A stretch of 64,000 nt of DNA, from positions 1 through 64,000 of the forward strand of contig JAPOZT010000025.1 in NCBI GenBank assembly GCA_026705925.1. The letters are read 5' to 3'. Position numbers and translations under genes: made by a program. Positions 52,037 through 60,393 of the stretch are shown here, piece by piece. Under the pieces are notes generated by a model. The model worked only from the letters and a program-made list of their open reading frames with translations, did no database searches and was not told the origin of the DNA. This stretch comes from Gemmatimonadota bacterium (lineage in GTDB: Bacteria > JAAXHH01). Positions within the stretch are counted from its first letter, which is position 1, and each line of letters starts with the position of its first letter.

Positions 52037-55000
52037 GCATAGACAACGACAATCACAAAGTATCTTCCGGCCCGATCGCCTACATGGCGGGCAACAGCGT
52101 GGCTGCCAACCTGTTGATGTGGGCCATCGTTGCCGCGGGGCTGGTTTCGCTGACCGGCATCGACCGGGAAGCGTGGCCCACCACGCCCTTCTATCACATA
52201 GAAGTGTCGATGGCCTATCCAGGCGCTACGCCGGAGGAGATCGAGGAGTCGATCGTCGTCAAGATCGAGGACCAGGTCAGCGGGTTGGATGACGTGAAGG
52301 CGGTCAAGTCCGTAGCGGCCCCGGGTATCGCGTCCGTGCGGGTCCAGATGGATTCCGGCACGGACATGGCGCTGGCACTGAACGATATCGAGTCGGCGGT
52401 CAATCGCATACAGTCTTTCCCGGCCGGTGCCGATCGTCCCGGTTTCCGGGAAATGGACAACCGCATGAGCCTGATACGGCTCATCGTCTACGGCGACGTG
52501 TCCGAGCGCTCGCTGAAGGAATTGGCGTATCAGATCGAGGATAAGCTCGCTGCGCTTCCGTCCGTGTCCCAGGTCGACGTCAGTGGCGTTCGGAATTACG
52601 AAATCTCCATTGAGGTACCGCTTCATCGGCTGGGCGCCCTTGGACTGACCCTCAACGACGTCGCCGATACCATCCGTCGCAGTTCCCTGAACCTGTCTGC
52701 CGGCAGCATCGATACCCGGGAATCCCAGGTGCGCATCCGGACCCTCGGCCAGAACTACGACCAGCAGGATTTCGAAGAGATCGTCCTGCTCAGCAGGAGT
52801 GACGGAACGGTCGTTCGCCTCGGGGACATTGCCTCGGTCCGCGACGGTTTTCAGGAGTCCGACCTGATCGTCCGGCATCAGAACCATCCGGCTTTATTCG
52901 TCGAGGTGTTCCGGGCCGATGGCGAACAGGTGATGGACGTCGCGACGAACGTCCGGGAACATCTGGAAAACGAGGTGATCCCGGCCCTGCCGGACGGCGT
53001 GGCCGTCACCCTGTGGAATGACGAGTCCCAGGTCTATGAAGAACGCGCCGATCTCCTGATCAAGAACGGCATCCTGGGGCTGTTGCTGGTGTTGATCGCG
53101 CTCAGCCTGTTTCTCCAGATCCGGCTTGCGATATGGGTCGCCGTCGGCCTCGCCGTTTCGGGTATCGGCGCGCTGGCCGTCATGAATGCGCTCGACGTGT
53201 CGATCAACGAAATCAGCCTTTTTTCCTTCGTACTCGCCATAGGGATCGTCGTCGACGATGCCATTGTCGTAGCCGAGCACATTCAATACGAACGCAGTCG
53301 GGGTACGTCCGGCGTTGCAGCCGCGATCCGAGGCGTACGACGGATAAAGGTGCCGCTGACCTTCGCGGTCCTCACTTCGGTGGTCGCTTTCGTCCCGCTC
53401 CTGTTCATCCCCGGCGGCATAGGTGACGTATGGCGGGCGCTGCCGGTCATCATCATCGCCATGCTATTGGTCTCCCTGGTCGAATCCCTGCTGGTGTTAC
53501 CCAATCACCTGTCCCATTTGAAGGGTCCGGAATGGGTGCCGGTAAATACCTTCGAACGGTTCTTCGCCCGGATCCAGGGTCGGGTGAACGAGTTATTGAA
53601 CCGGTTCGTTCAGGGTCCGTTGGACCGCGCGCTTCGGTTCGCGACGGATCAGCCCGCGATCACGATGGGGGGCGCCGTGGGCATGCTCGTGCTCAGCATC
53701 TCGCTGTTGCCGGCGGGGATCGTACCTACTACGCTGGCCGCCGACATCGAGGGGGATTTCGCGACGGTCGTCCTCGAGATGCCCGATGCGACGACCGCCT
53801 CGAGGACCTATGAGGTGGCACGGGAACTGGAGGCCGCCGGTCACCGGGTCATGGAACGGCTTTCAAGTGGCCGGCCCGAGGATGCACCGCCGCTGCTGAG
53901 CGGTGTAACGGTGACCGTCGGTATGGGATCGAGACGCGAGGGCGGGCTCAATCCGGCCCCTACCCTCAATCCCCAGGCCAACATCGCTACCATCGAGTTT
54001 AAACTCCTGAGTGCGCAGCAAAGGCAGATCTCATCGGGAGAAGTCGTGCAGGCATGGCGGGAAGAGGTGGGAGTGCTTCCCTACGTGCGCGGCCTCACCT
54101 TCAGCGGCGCAGTCTTTGACCTGGGCAACCCTGTCGAGGCCGTACTGTCGCATCCGGATCCGGAGATCCTCGCCCGGATTGCGAACGCCGTGGTCGACGG
54201 TCTCCGTGAAGTGGCGGGCGTCCACGACATCCGGTCGGATCACACCCCGGGCATTCCTGAAGTGCAGCTTGAACTGCGGCCTGAAGCACGTACTCTGGGT
54301 CTTTCGCTGGAGGCGTTGGCCGGACAGACGCGTGCGGCGTTTTTCGGCGCGGATGCCGTCCGGGTCCAGCGCGGTCGGGAAGAGGTCCGCGTCTACGTGC
54401 GTCTGCCCGCCGATGAACGGAGTTCCATCACCGATATCGAAAGGTACCTGGTCCGCACGCCGGGCGGGGGAGAGGTCCCGATCGTCAGCGTGGCGTCGCT
54501 GAACCCGGGCGTTTCGCCGCCGGCCATTCGTCGGAAGGATGGCCAGCGCGTCGTCACGGTCTCCGCGGACGTGGACGCCGCGGTGATCTCCGGCGACCAG
54601 GCCAACGGCATCCTGGAGGGTTCGATCCTCGCGACATTGACCGCCACGTACCCCGACCTGACCTACACGTTCGGAGGCGAACAACAACAGCAGCTCGATT
54701 CCCTGGATGCGCTGTACCGCGGGTTCGCGATCGCGCTGATCATGATTTTCGCGCTGCTCGCCATCCCCTTGCGATCCTATACCAAGCCGTTCATCATCAT
54801 GGCGGTGATTCCCTTCGGATTCATCGGAGTGATCCTGGGCCACTGGGTCCTTGGCGTAGCGCTGAGCGCCGTGTCCTTCCTGGGTATCTTCGGCCTGAGC
54901 GGCGTGGTCGTGAACGATTCGCTGGTCATGATTGATTTCATCGATCAGAAACGCCGGGAAGGCGCTCCGGTACGGACTGCGATCATAGAGGGCGCAAAGG

Positions 55001-55209
55001 GCCGTTTTCGTCCGATTATGCTCACTTCCGTGACTACGTTTCTCGGATTCACACCGCTGATTCTGGAAACCGCCATTCAAGCGCAGTTCCTGATTCCTTT
55101 TGCCGCATCGCTGGGTTGCGGTATACTATTTGTAACGGCTATCATCATGCTGGTCGTTCCCGCGCTTTCCACCATTCATCTGCGTATGATGAAGGGAGGG
55201 CAAATCTGA
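52033..55209 (+). CDS. RND efflux transporter permease (AcrB-like)
   Basis: A 1058-residue inner-membrane RND pump with the standard 12-helix plan: two large periplasmic loops (about 40-340 and 560-870) and helix clusters. The proton-relay double aspartate is in IGIVVDDAIVVAEH, and the TM11-type stretch is SGVVVNDSLVMIDFID. Family members export drugs, lipids and hydrophobic compounds using the proton gradient. It overlaps the adaptor gene by four bases and the P450 gene by one, so all four genes are probably translated as a unit. Confidence 0.92.
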   Translation: MSIDNDNHKVSSGPIAYMAGNSVAANLLMWAIVAAGLVSLTGIDREAWPTTPFYHIEVSMAYPGATPEEIEESIVVKIEDQVSGLDDVKAVKSVAAPGIASVRVQMDSGTDMALALNDIESAVNRIQSFPAGADRPGFREMDNRMSLIRLIVYGDVSERSLKELAYQIEDKLAALPSVSQVDVSGVRNYEISIEVPLHRLGALGLTLNDVADTIRRSSLNLSAGSIDTRESQVRIRTLGQNYDQQDFEEIVLLSRSDGTVVRLGDIASVRDGFQESDLIVRHQNHPALFVEVFRADGEQVMDVATNVREHLENEVIPALPDGVAVTLWNDESQVYEERADLLIKNGILGLLLVLIALSLFLQIRLAIWVAVGLAVSGIGALAVMNALDVSINEISLFSFVLAIGIVVDDAIVVAEHIQYERSRGTSGVAAAIRGVRRIKVPLTFAVLTSVVAFVPLLFIPGGIGDVWRALPVIIIAMLLVSLVESLLVLPNHLSHLKGPEWVPVNTFERFFARIQGRVNELLNRFVQGPLDRALRFATDQPAITMGGAVGMLVLSISLLPAGIVPTTLAADIEGDFATVVLEMPDATTASRTYEVARELEAAGHRVMERLSSGRPEDAPPLLSGVTVTVGMGSRREGGLNPAPTLNPQANIATIEFKLLSAQQRQISSGEVVQAWREEVGVLPYVRGLTFSGAVFDLGNPVEAVLSHPDPEILARIANAVVDGLREVAGVHDIRSDHTPGIPEVQLELRPEARTLGLSLEALAGQTRAAFFGADAVRVQRGREEVRVYVRLPADERSSITDIERYLVRTPGGGEVPIVSVASLNPGVSPPAIRRKDGQRVVTVSADVDAAVISGDQANGILEGSILATLTATYPDLTYTFGGEQQQQLDSLDALYRGFAIALIMIFALLAIPLRSYTKPFIIMAVIPFGFIGVILGHWVLGVALSAVSFLGIFGLSGVVVNDSLVMIDFIDQKRREGAPVRTAIIEGAKGRFRPIMLTSVTTFLGFTPLILETAIQAQFLIPFAASLGCGILFVTAIIMLVVPALSTIHLRMMKGGQI

Positions 55210-57236
55210 TGACTGAAACCAATAAGGGCACGAAGCCCCAACCGCTTACGTTGACTCAGGAACTCATCCTGATGCTGCTCAACGAGGAGACCGGCTACTT
55301 CCACCAGGTGCCCGGTTGGCATTTGCACTGCGCCGTGGTCGGTGCCGTGCTTGCGGAGCTTTCACTCAGGTCCCGCATCGATACGGACGTGGAGTCCCTG
55401 TTCCTCCTCGACCAGACGCCTACGGGCAATTCCACCATCGACTTCATACTGGAGGAAATCGCGAGCGAGCCCAATCAGCAGAATACGCAATACTGGATCG
55501 AACGGCTGGCTCCCCGTGCGGAGACGATCATCGATTCGGTGCTGGATCGCCTGGTGGAAATGAAAGTCCTGGAACACCACGACGGCGAGTTCTGGACGCT
55601 GGCCCGAGTCGACTGGAAGATGGGATTGTACGAAGAGGACGAAAAGGGCACGGCGAATCAGTACATCAGGACGCGGATCAGCCGGGCGATCTTCATGAAC
55701 GAGATCCCCGACCCGAGAGACGTCATCGTCATATGCCTGGTCAATACCTGCGACGTGTTCCGATTCATGTTCCAACTCGACGAAGCGTCGGAGCAGCGCA
55801 TCGAGTTCATCTGCAAGATGGACGAAATCGGCCGGTCAATCGCCGAAGCAGTCTCGCATAAAATGGCCAGCCCGACGCTTCGCAGGGCCGCTTTTACGCG
55901 CAAGATTCCGACGGTTTCGCTTCGCAGACTGCTGCGAAACCCACATGTTCGAGACGGCAATCTCAACGCGCTTTTCGCGAGCCTGGCGGAGGAGTACGGC
56001 CCGGTGTTCAAGATCCGTCCTCCCTTCACCAAGCCAATGGTCTTTATGGCCGGACTCGAGGTAAACCGCTGGGTGCACAAGCACGGACGCATGTACCTGA
56101 GAGCCAGGGACTACTTCAGTGAATTCGAGAAAGTCTACGGGGCTTCCGGCCTCTTGCCTTCTCTGGACGGCGCCGATCACTTCCGGCTTCGCAAGTCCCT
56201 GTCGCCGGCGTATTCCCGCGGGAGACTGGGAGGGCAGTTGGACCAGCTCTACCAACATGCGCGCCGTCACATGGCAAGCTGGAACGTCGGAGACGCCTAT
56301 ACCGCTTCGACCATGTGCCGCCGGATGATCAACTCACAACTTTCGCCCCTGTTTATCGGCGTCGATTCCCAGGACGTCCTGGACGATCTGATGAAGTTCA
56401 AGGAACGGGCGCTCAGCGTGCACGTCGCCAGGATCCTGCCTAAATTCACGCTGAACACCCCGGGCATGAAACGGCGGGCGAAAGCCCTGGATACGCTGAT
56501 GGAACGAATAGAAGGCGTCCATACCCCTGCCCAACGGGCCGACAGCCCGCGGGACCTCGTGGACGAGTACCTCAGCCTCCACGCAAGCGACCCGCAGTTT
56601 CTCCCTGAATCCAACCTGCGGTTTTCCTTTTCCGCGGCGTTGATTGCCAGCGTGTACCTGGGCGATATGTATAGCCTTGTGGTATACGCCATGGTGTCAC
56701 AGCCTGCGCTCTACGAGAAAATCCGAGAGGAATCCGATGCCTTGTTCGGGAACGGCGATCCGGAAGCAGAGGCGCTCGCACCACCCGCGATCGACGTTAC
56801 GCACCGCTTCCTCATGGAGTGCATGCGCATGTACCCGATCGTGCCCATGTCAATTCGAAACGTAATGAATGTGTGTGTTTTCGACGGGTACGAACTGCCC
56901 CTGGGAGAACGGCTCCATATCGCACCGACCGCCACGCATTACATGCGCGACATATTTCCCGACCCGTACAAATTCGACATCGACCGCTATCTGCCGCCGC
57001 GCCACGAACATCGCAGTCCCGGATACGCTCCGTACGGACTGGGCACGCACATGTGCCTTGGCACCCGTTGGATGGAACTGCAACTGGCGGTCAACCTGCT
57101 GTTGCTGGCGCATTACTTCAGGCTCGAAATGTCGCCCGCAAACTTCAAGCTCAAGTTCAATCCGTTTCCCTCTTTGAAACCGAGCAAGAAGCTGAAGTTC
57201 GTCATCGCCGAGCAGAGACGCGAGCTGCCTGTCTGA
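55209..57236 (+). CDS. GPP34 (GOLPH3-like) domain fused to a cytochrome P450
   Basis: A 675-residue protein. Residues about 12-215 match a GPP34/GOLPH3 domain (LTLTQELILMLLNEETGY, the phosphoinositide-binding fold of Golgi GOLPH3, also found in bacteria). Residues about 235-670 form a P450: K-helix ExxR is E537-C-M-R540 and the heme loop is YGLGTHMCLG with Cys616. The I-helix shows G485-D-M-Y-S where most P450s have A/G-G-x-D/E-T-T, so the usual threonine is missing. The first ATG overlaps the permease stop (TGATG). The fusion suggests a membrane-lipid-bound oxygenase. The ligand is unknown; the next gene suggests sterols. Confidence 0.82.
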   Translation: MTETNKGTKPQPLTLTQELILMLLNEETGYFHQVPGWHLHCAVVGAVLAELSLRSRIDTDVESLFLLDQTPTGNSTIDFILEEIASEPNQQNTQYWIERLAPRAETIIDSVLDRLVEMKVLEHHDGEFWTLARVDWKMGLYEEDEKGTANQYIRTRISRAIFMNEIPDPRDVIVICLVNTCDVFRFMFQLDEASEQRIEFICKMDEIGRSIAEAVSHKMASPTLRRAAFTRKIPTVSLRRLLRNPHVRDGNLNALFASLAEEYGPVFKIRPPFTKPMVFMAGLEVNRWVHKHGRMYLRARDYFSEFEKVYGASGLLPSLDGADHFRLRKSLSPAYSRGRLGGQLDQLYQHARRHMASWNVGDAYTASTMCRRMINSQLSPLFIGVDSQDVLDDLMKFKERALSVHVARILPKFTLNTPGMKRRAKALDTLMERIEGVHTPAQRADSPRDLVDEYLSLHASDPQFLPESNLRFSFSAALIASVYLGDMYSLVVYAMVSQPALYEKIREESDALFGNGDPEAEALAPPAIDVTHRFLMECMRMYPIVPMSIRNVMNVCVFDGYELPLGERLHIAPTATHYMRDIFPDPYKFDIDRYLPPRHEHRSPGYAPYGLGTHMCLGTRWMELQLAVNLLLLAHYFRLEMSPANFKLKFNPFPSLKPSKKLKFVIAEQRRELPV

Positions 57237-57273
57237 AGCCGTTGAGACGAATTCCAGGGGAGATGTCACCGAA

Positions 57274-58335
57274 TTGAAACTGGGTAAACTGTCCAGAGAT
57301 CTGCATGAGGCTTACCAGGGAACGGGCGTCAAGGGTCGTGTCCGGCACTTCGACGGCTGGATCGCGCGGTCGGCCCGGGCGGCCCGGTCGGCCCGGTCGG
57401 CACAGGAAGCCGACGGCACAAGCGGGTATGACCATTCGGCAACGGTGAAAGAGTACTATAACCTTTGCAGCGGATTCATGGTGTGGGGCTGGAACGAATC
57501 CCTGCATTTCGTACCGCTCACACCCGAAGAGAGCCTGGAAGAATCCATCGTCCGTCATCAGCGGTTGATGATCTCGAAGCTGGACTTGAAGCCGGACATG
57601 GCGGTGGTGGACGTCGGTTGTGGAGTCGGCGGCCCCATGCGCCGCGTCGTCCGTGAAGCCGGTGTCAAGGTCGTCGGAATCAACATCAGTGAAGTCCAGC
57701 TGGAGAAGGCAAGAAAGTTGAACGCGGAGGCCGGAATCGCTCACATGGTCGATTATGAGGCATGCAGCTTCATGAATATGGGCGGCATCGAAGACGAGAC
57801 GTTCGACCGGGGCTATGCTATCGAGTCGACCTGCCACGCACCGGACAAGGTTCGCGCGTTCGAGGAGATATACCGCGTACTTAAACCGGGCGCGCTGTTC
57901 TGGGGCCAGGAAATGTGCCTGACCGACAAGTTCGATCCGGAAGACGCCGGACACCGTGTCATTGAGCAGGAACTCAGGCGTGGCATTGCGCTGAATGACA
58001 TCGCGACGTTCGGCGAAGTGAATCGCGCACTGGAAGCGGCGGGGTTCCAAGTCATAGAAGGGATGGACCGAGACATCCAGGAAGGGCCGTCCACGCCCTG
58101 GTATAGTACCATGGATAGTCGTCGCGGAACGTTGGGGAATACGCTGCGCAGGCTTCCATGGGGCCGTAAGGCCATCATCGCGGGATCGAAGATGGCCGAA
58201 ATGCTGCGTCTGCTTCCGAAGGGTTCATCTGAAGTCGTCCGGCTCCTTGATCGCACCGCGGACGCCTATGTTTCGGGTGGCAAGACGGGTATCTTCACAC
58301 CGCTGTACTGTTTCCTGGCTCGTAAACCTCTTTAA
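57274..58335 (+). CDS. Sterol 24-C-methyltransferase (SMT/ERG6-like)
   Basis: A 353-residue SAM-dependent methyltransferase with the sterol-methyltransferase pattern: region I EYYNLCSGFMVWGWNESLHF (60-79), SAM motif DVGCGVGGP (113-121), YAIESTCHAPD (181-191), IYRVLKPG (199-206) and a following MCLTDKFDPED, all as in yeast ERG6. These enzymes add a methyl group to C-24 of the sterol side chain. The C-terminal helical region fits the Sterol_MT_C domain. The start is TTG 57274, with GGGGAG upstream at a rather long distance. Residues 33-43 come from a 9-base tandem repeat. Confidence 0.82.
   Translation: MKLGKLSRDLHEAYQGTGVKGRVRHFDGWIARSARAARSARSAQEADGTSGYDHSATVKEYYNLCSGFMVWGWNESLHFVPLTPEESLEESIVRHQRLMISKLDLKPDMAVVDVGCGVGGPMRRVVREAGVKVVGINISEVQLEKARKLNAEAGIAHMVDYEACSFMNMGGIEDETFDRGYAIESTCHAPDKVRAFEEIYRVLKPGALFWGQEMCLTDKFDPEDAGHRVIEQELRRGIALNDIATFGEVNRALEAAGFQVIEGMDRDIQEGPSTPWYSTMDSRRGTLGNTLRRLPWGRKAIIAGSKMAEMLRLLPKGSSEVVRLLDRTADAYVSGGKTGIFTPLYCFLARKPL
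57371..57397 (+). repeat. 9-bp tandem repeat in the methyltransferase N-terminus
   Basis: Three adjacent nine-base units, CGGCCCGGG, CGGCCCGGT and CGGCCCGGT, coding for Ala-Arg-Ser/Ala repeats before the catalytic core. Copy-number change would keep the frame. Confidence 0.8.
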
Positions 58336-58359
58336 ACTCGACTAGACCAAGATGCTAAG

Positions 58360-59100
58360 ATGATCCTTTCGCGATTCGCACGTTTCGCGGCGGTCGGGGC
58401 ACTCGTGCTTCTGGTGGTCGGCGCGAACGCCCAGTCGATCGACGAGGCACGGACCGCTTTCGAGGAAGGTCGCTTTCTCGAGGCGGCGGACCTGGCAGAA
58501 GCCATCGGGACCTCTGTGGGCTACGCCCTGGCGGCGCAATCACTCGCGGTGCATGGTCACTACGTTGCGGCCAGTGATGATCGGAAGGGGTTCTTTGAAC
58601 GTGCGATGAAACTCGGCGAGGAGGCGGTGCGCGCCGATTCGACCAATAAAGAAGCGTATTACCAGTCCGCGCACGCCGTTGGCCGGTATTCGCTGACGGT
58701 AGGCAGGTTTACGGCGCTTCGCCGGGGCCTGGCGGGCCGGGTCCGCGGACTGCTGGAGAACGCGCTTTCCATCGATCCCGAATTCGCCGAGGCGCACATG
58801 GCCTTCGGGAGCTGGCATGCCGGAATCGCCCGGGCCGGGCGCGTGGCCCGGTTCCTGTACAAGGGAAACCGCGAGGGCGCCGTCTTCCATTACGAGCGGG
58901 CGCTGGAACTCGCACCGGAGTCGTTGATCGTCCTGCTGGAATACGCGCTCAATTTGCCCGAACTCGATAGAGAGGGTGGCCGGGAGCGTGCCGGGGAATT
59001 GCTGTCGAAGGCGGCCGGCCTTCCGGCGCGGGACGCCTTCGAAGCGCTCATCCATCAGGATGTGCTGGAAGCCCTGGCGGAACACGAGATCGGCGGGTAG
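58360..59100 (+). CDS. Periplasmic helical-repeat (TPR-like) protein
   Basis: A 246-residue exported protein: a signal peptide (1-25, ending in ANAQ), then helical repeats with the TPR-like signature NREGAVFHYERALELAPESL and similar units. The build recalls TatT/TPR-type periplasmic or outer-membrane proteins associated with lipid or solute transport. I cannot assign the family with certainty. It is 24 bases after the methyltransferase gene and presumably the last gene of the operon, just before the convergent Rieske gene. Confidence 0.65.
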   Translation: MILSRFARFAAVGALVLLVVGANAQSIDEARTAFEEGRFLEAADLAEAIGTSVGYALAAQSLAVHGHYVAASDDRKGFFERAMKLGEEAVRADSTNKEAYYQSAHAVGRYSLTVGRFTALRRGLAGRVRGLLENALSIDPEFAEAHMAFGSWHAGIARAGRVARFLYKGNREGAVFHYERALELAPESLIVLLEYALNLPELDREGGRERAGELLSKAAGLPARDAFEALIHQDVLEALAEHEIGG

Positions 59101-59127
59101 CTCATCGGGCAGCGGATGTCGCGCCGT

Positions 59128-60204
59128 TCAGGCTGACGGACGATCCGGATAAAACTGCCGGCAATAGCGCCGGTACAGGCCGATGGGGCCGTCGGCCGCG
59201 CACAGCCGGGGCGGCGTGCGAAACTGTTTCCGTTCCCAGATCACCACGTCCTGAAGCACATCCCGTTTCTGCTGCGTCAGGAGGATCTGGTTCATCAACC
59301 GCCGCCGCAGCTTCGACGGCAGGAATCCCAGGCCGGACACGAACCGCCTCGGCTTCCTGATCTCCCGCAGCTGGCTGACCAGCACGAGGTCGATGTACGC
59401 ACCGTCGACCGGGGTCGGGAGGACCCAGAGCCTGGCGTGCATGTCGATGGTCTTCTCATGGATCTCCACGAAAGAGTACCCCAGTCCGTGGATGTGCGTT
59501 ATGGCCGAGACCTCGTAGACCAGGTCCTTGACGCCCAGGACCCTGCGGACGCGCTTGAAGTCGAAACAACTCTTCAGGTAGGCGCCTTCCACCGCGACTG
59601 ATCCGACCGGGTTCACGTTGTCGTAACCGTGCACGTAACGCAGGTGGCCAATGTCCACGGAATTCTCCGCGGTTTCCTGGGGATGGCTGCGAAACCGGAG
59701 GGTCCGGTAACCCAGGTTGCCCCACTCGCTGCCCGACGGCGGCTCGTCCGGCAGGAACCAGTGCGTGGACCGCCCGCCGAGTCCATGCCAGGCGAAGACC
59801 ATGCCGAGGATCTCCCGGGTTTCGTACACGGCCAGCCTGGCGGCTTTCGGCGCCGGGGCGTTGGGTGTCGCGACGCACTGCCCGGTCGTATCGAACTCGA
59901 ACCCGTGGAACGGGCAGACCAGGCGGCCGTCGCATACCTTGCCGCCGACCTTCGGCCCCAGGTCGGAACCCAGGTGCGGACACACGGCTTCGGCTACGCA
60001 GATCCGGCCTTCCTCATCGCACCACGCGACGATATCCTCGCCCATCCACTGCTTCTCGATCAGTTTTTCACGTCGCAGCGTTTCGCGGGTCGTAACCAGG
60101 TACCAGCCTTCCGGGAACGGATGTAGCCCATCCTTGCCCTGGCTGTCGGTGAGCGCGGTATCCGCGTCGGCTGCCGGCGTAGCGAACGTATCGGTTGTAT
60201 GCAA
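59128..60204 (-). CDS. Rieske non-heme iron oxygenase, steroid/sterol type
   Basis: A 358-residue oxygenase. The Rieske cluster ligands are CPHLG and, 16-18 residues later, CPFHGF. The mononuclear iron site is ENSVDIGHLRYVHG (Asp and two His). The arrangement and size match the group that includes 3-ketosteroid 9-alpha-hydroxylase KshA, cholesterol 7-desaturase and the bacterial sterol C-4 demethylase subunit SdmA. The start is TTG 60204, with AGGAGG seven bases upstream. It needs a reductase, not seen here. It converges on the sterol methyltransferase operon. Confidence 0.85.
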   Translation of the reverse strand: MHTTDTFATPAADADTALTDSQGKDGLHPFPEGWYLVTTRETLRREKLIEKQWMGEDIVAWCDEEGRICVAEAVCPHLGSDLGPKVGGKVCDGRLVCPFHGFEFDTTGQCVATPNAPAPKAARLAVYETREILGMVFAWHGLGGRSTHWFLPDEPPSGSEWGNLGYRTLRFRSHPQETAENSVDIGHLRYVHGYDNVNPVGSVAVEGAYLKSCFDFKRVRRVLGVKDLVYEVSAITHIHGLGYSFVEIHEKTIDMHARLWVLPTPVDGAYIDLVLVSQLREIRKPRRFVSGLGFLPSKLRRRLMNQILLTQQKRDVLQDVVIWERKQFRTPPRLCAADGPIGLYRRYCRQFYPDRPSA

Positions 60205-60393
60205 TGCCTATCCTCCTGTGGTCCACGTAAGTATTATAACTACAAGGCGTTAACGCGACAAGAAGGATTTGGTCCGAGCCGCTGGAGCGAAGTTGGAACA
60301 GGCGAAATCAGGGCCGGCTTCCCGTGGTCCGGCTTCCGGTGGACCGGCGAGTGCCGTAAGGAGGTTTGAGGCCCGGTCGAAACGAGGTCGAAC
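60205..60393. other. Gap between Rieske and flavoprotein genes
   Basis: About 190 bases between two same-strand genes. It contains a repeated GTCCGGCTTCC/GGTGGACCGGCG region and no visible gene. A separate promoter for the Rieske gene may lie here. Confidence 0.3.
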
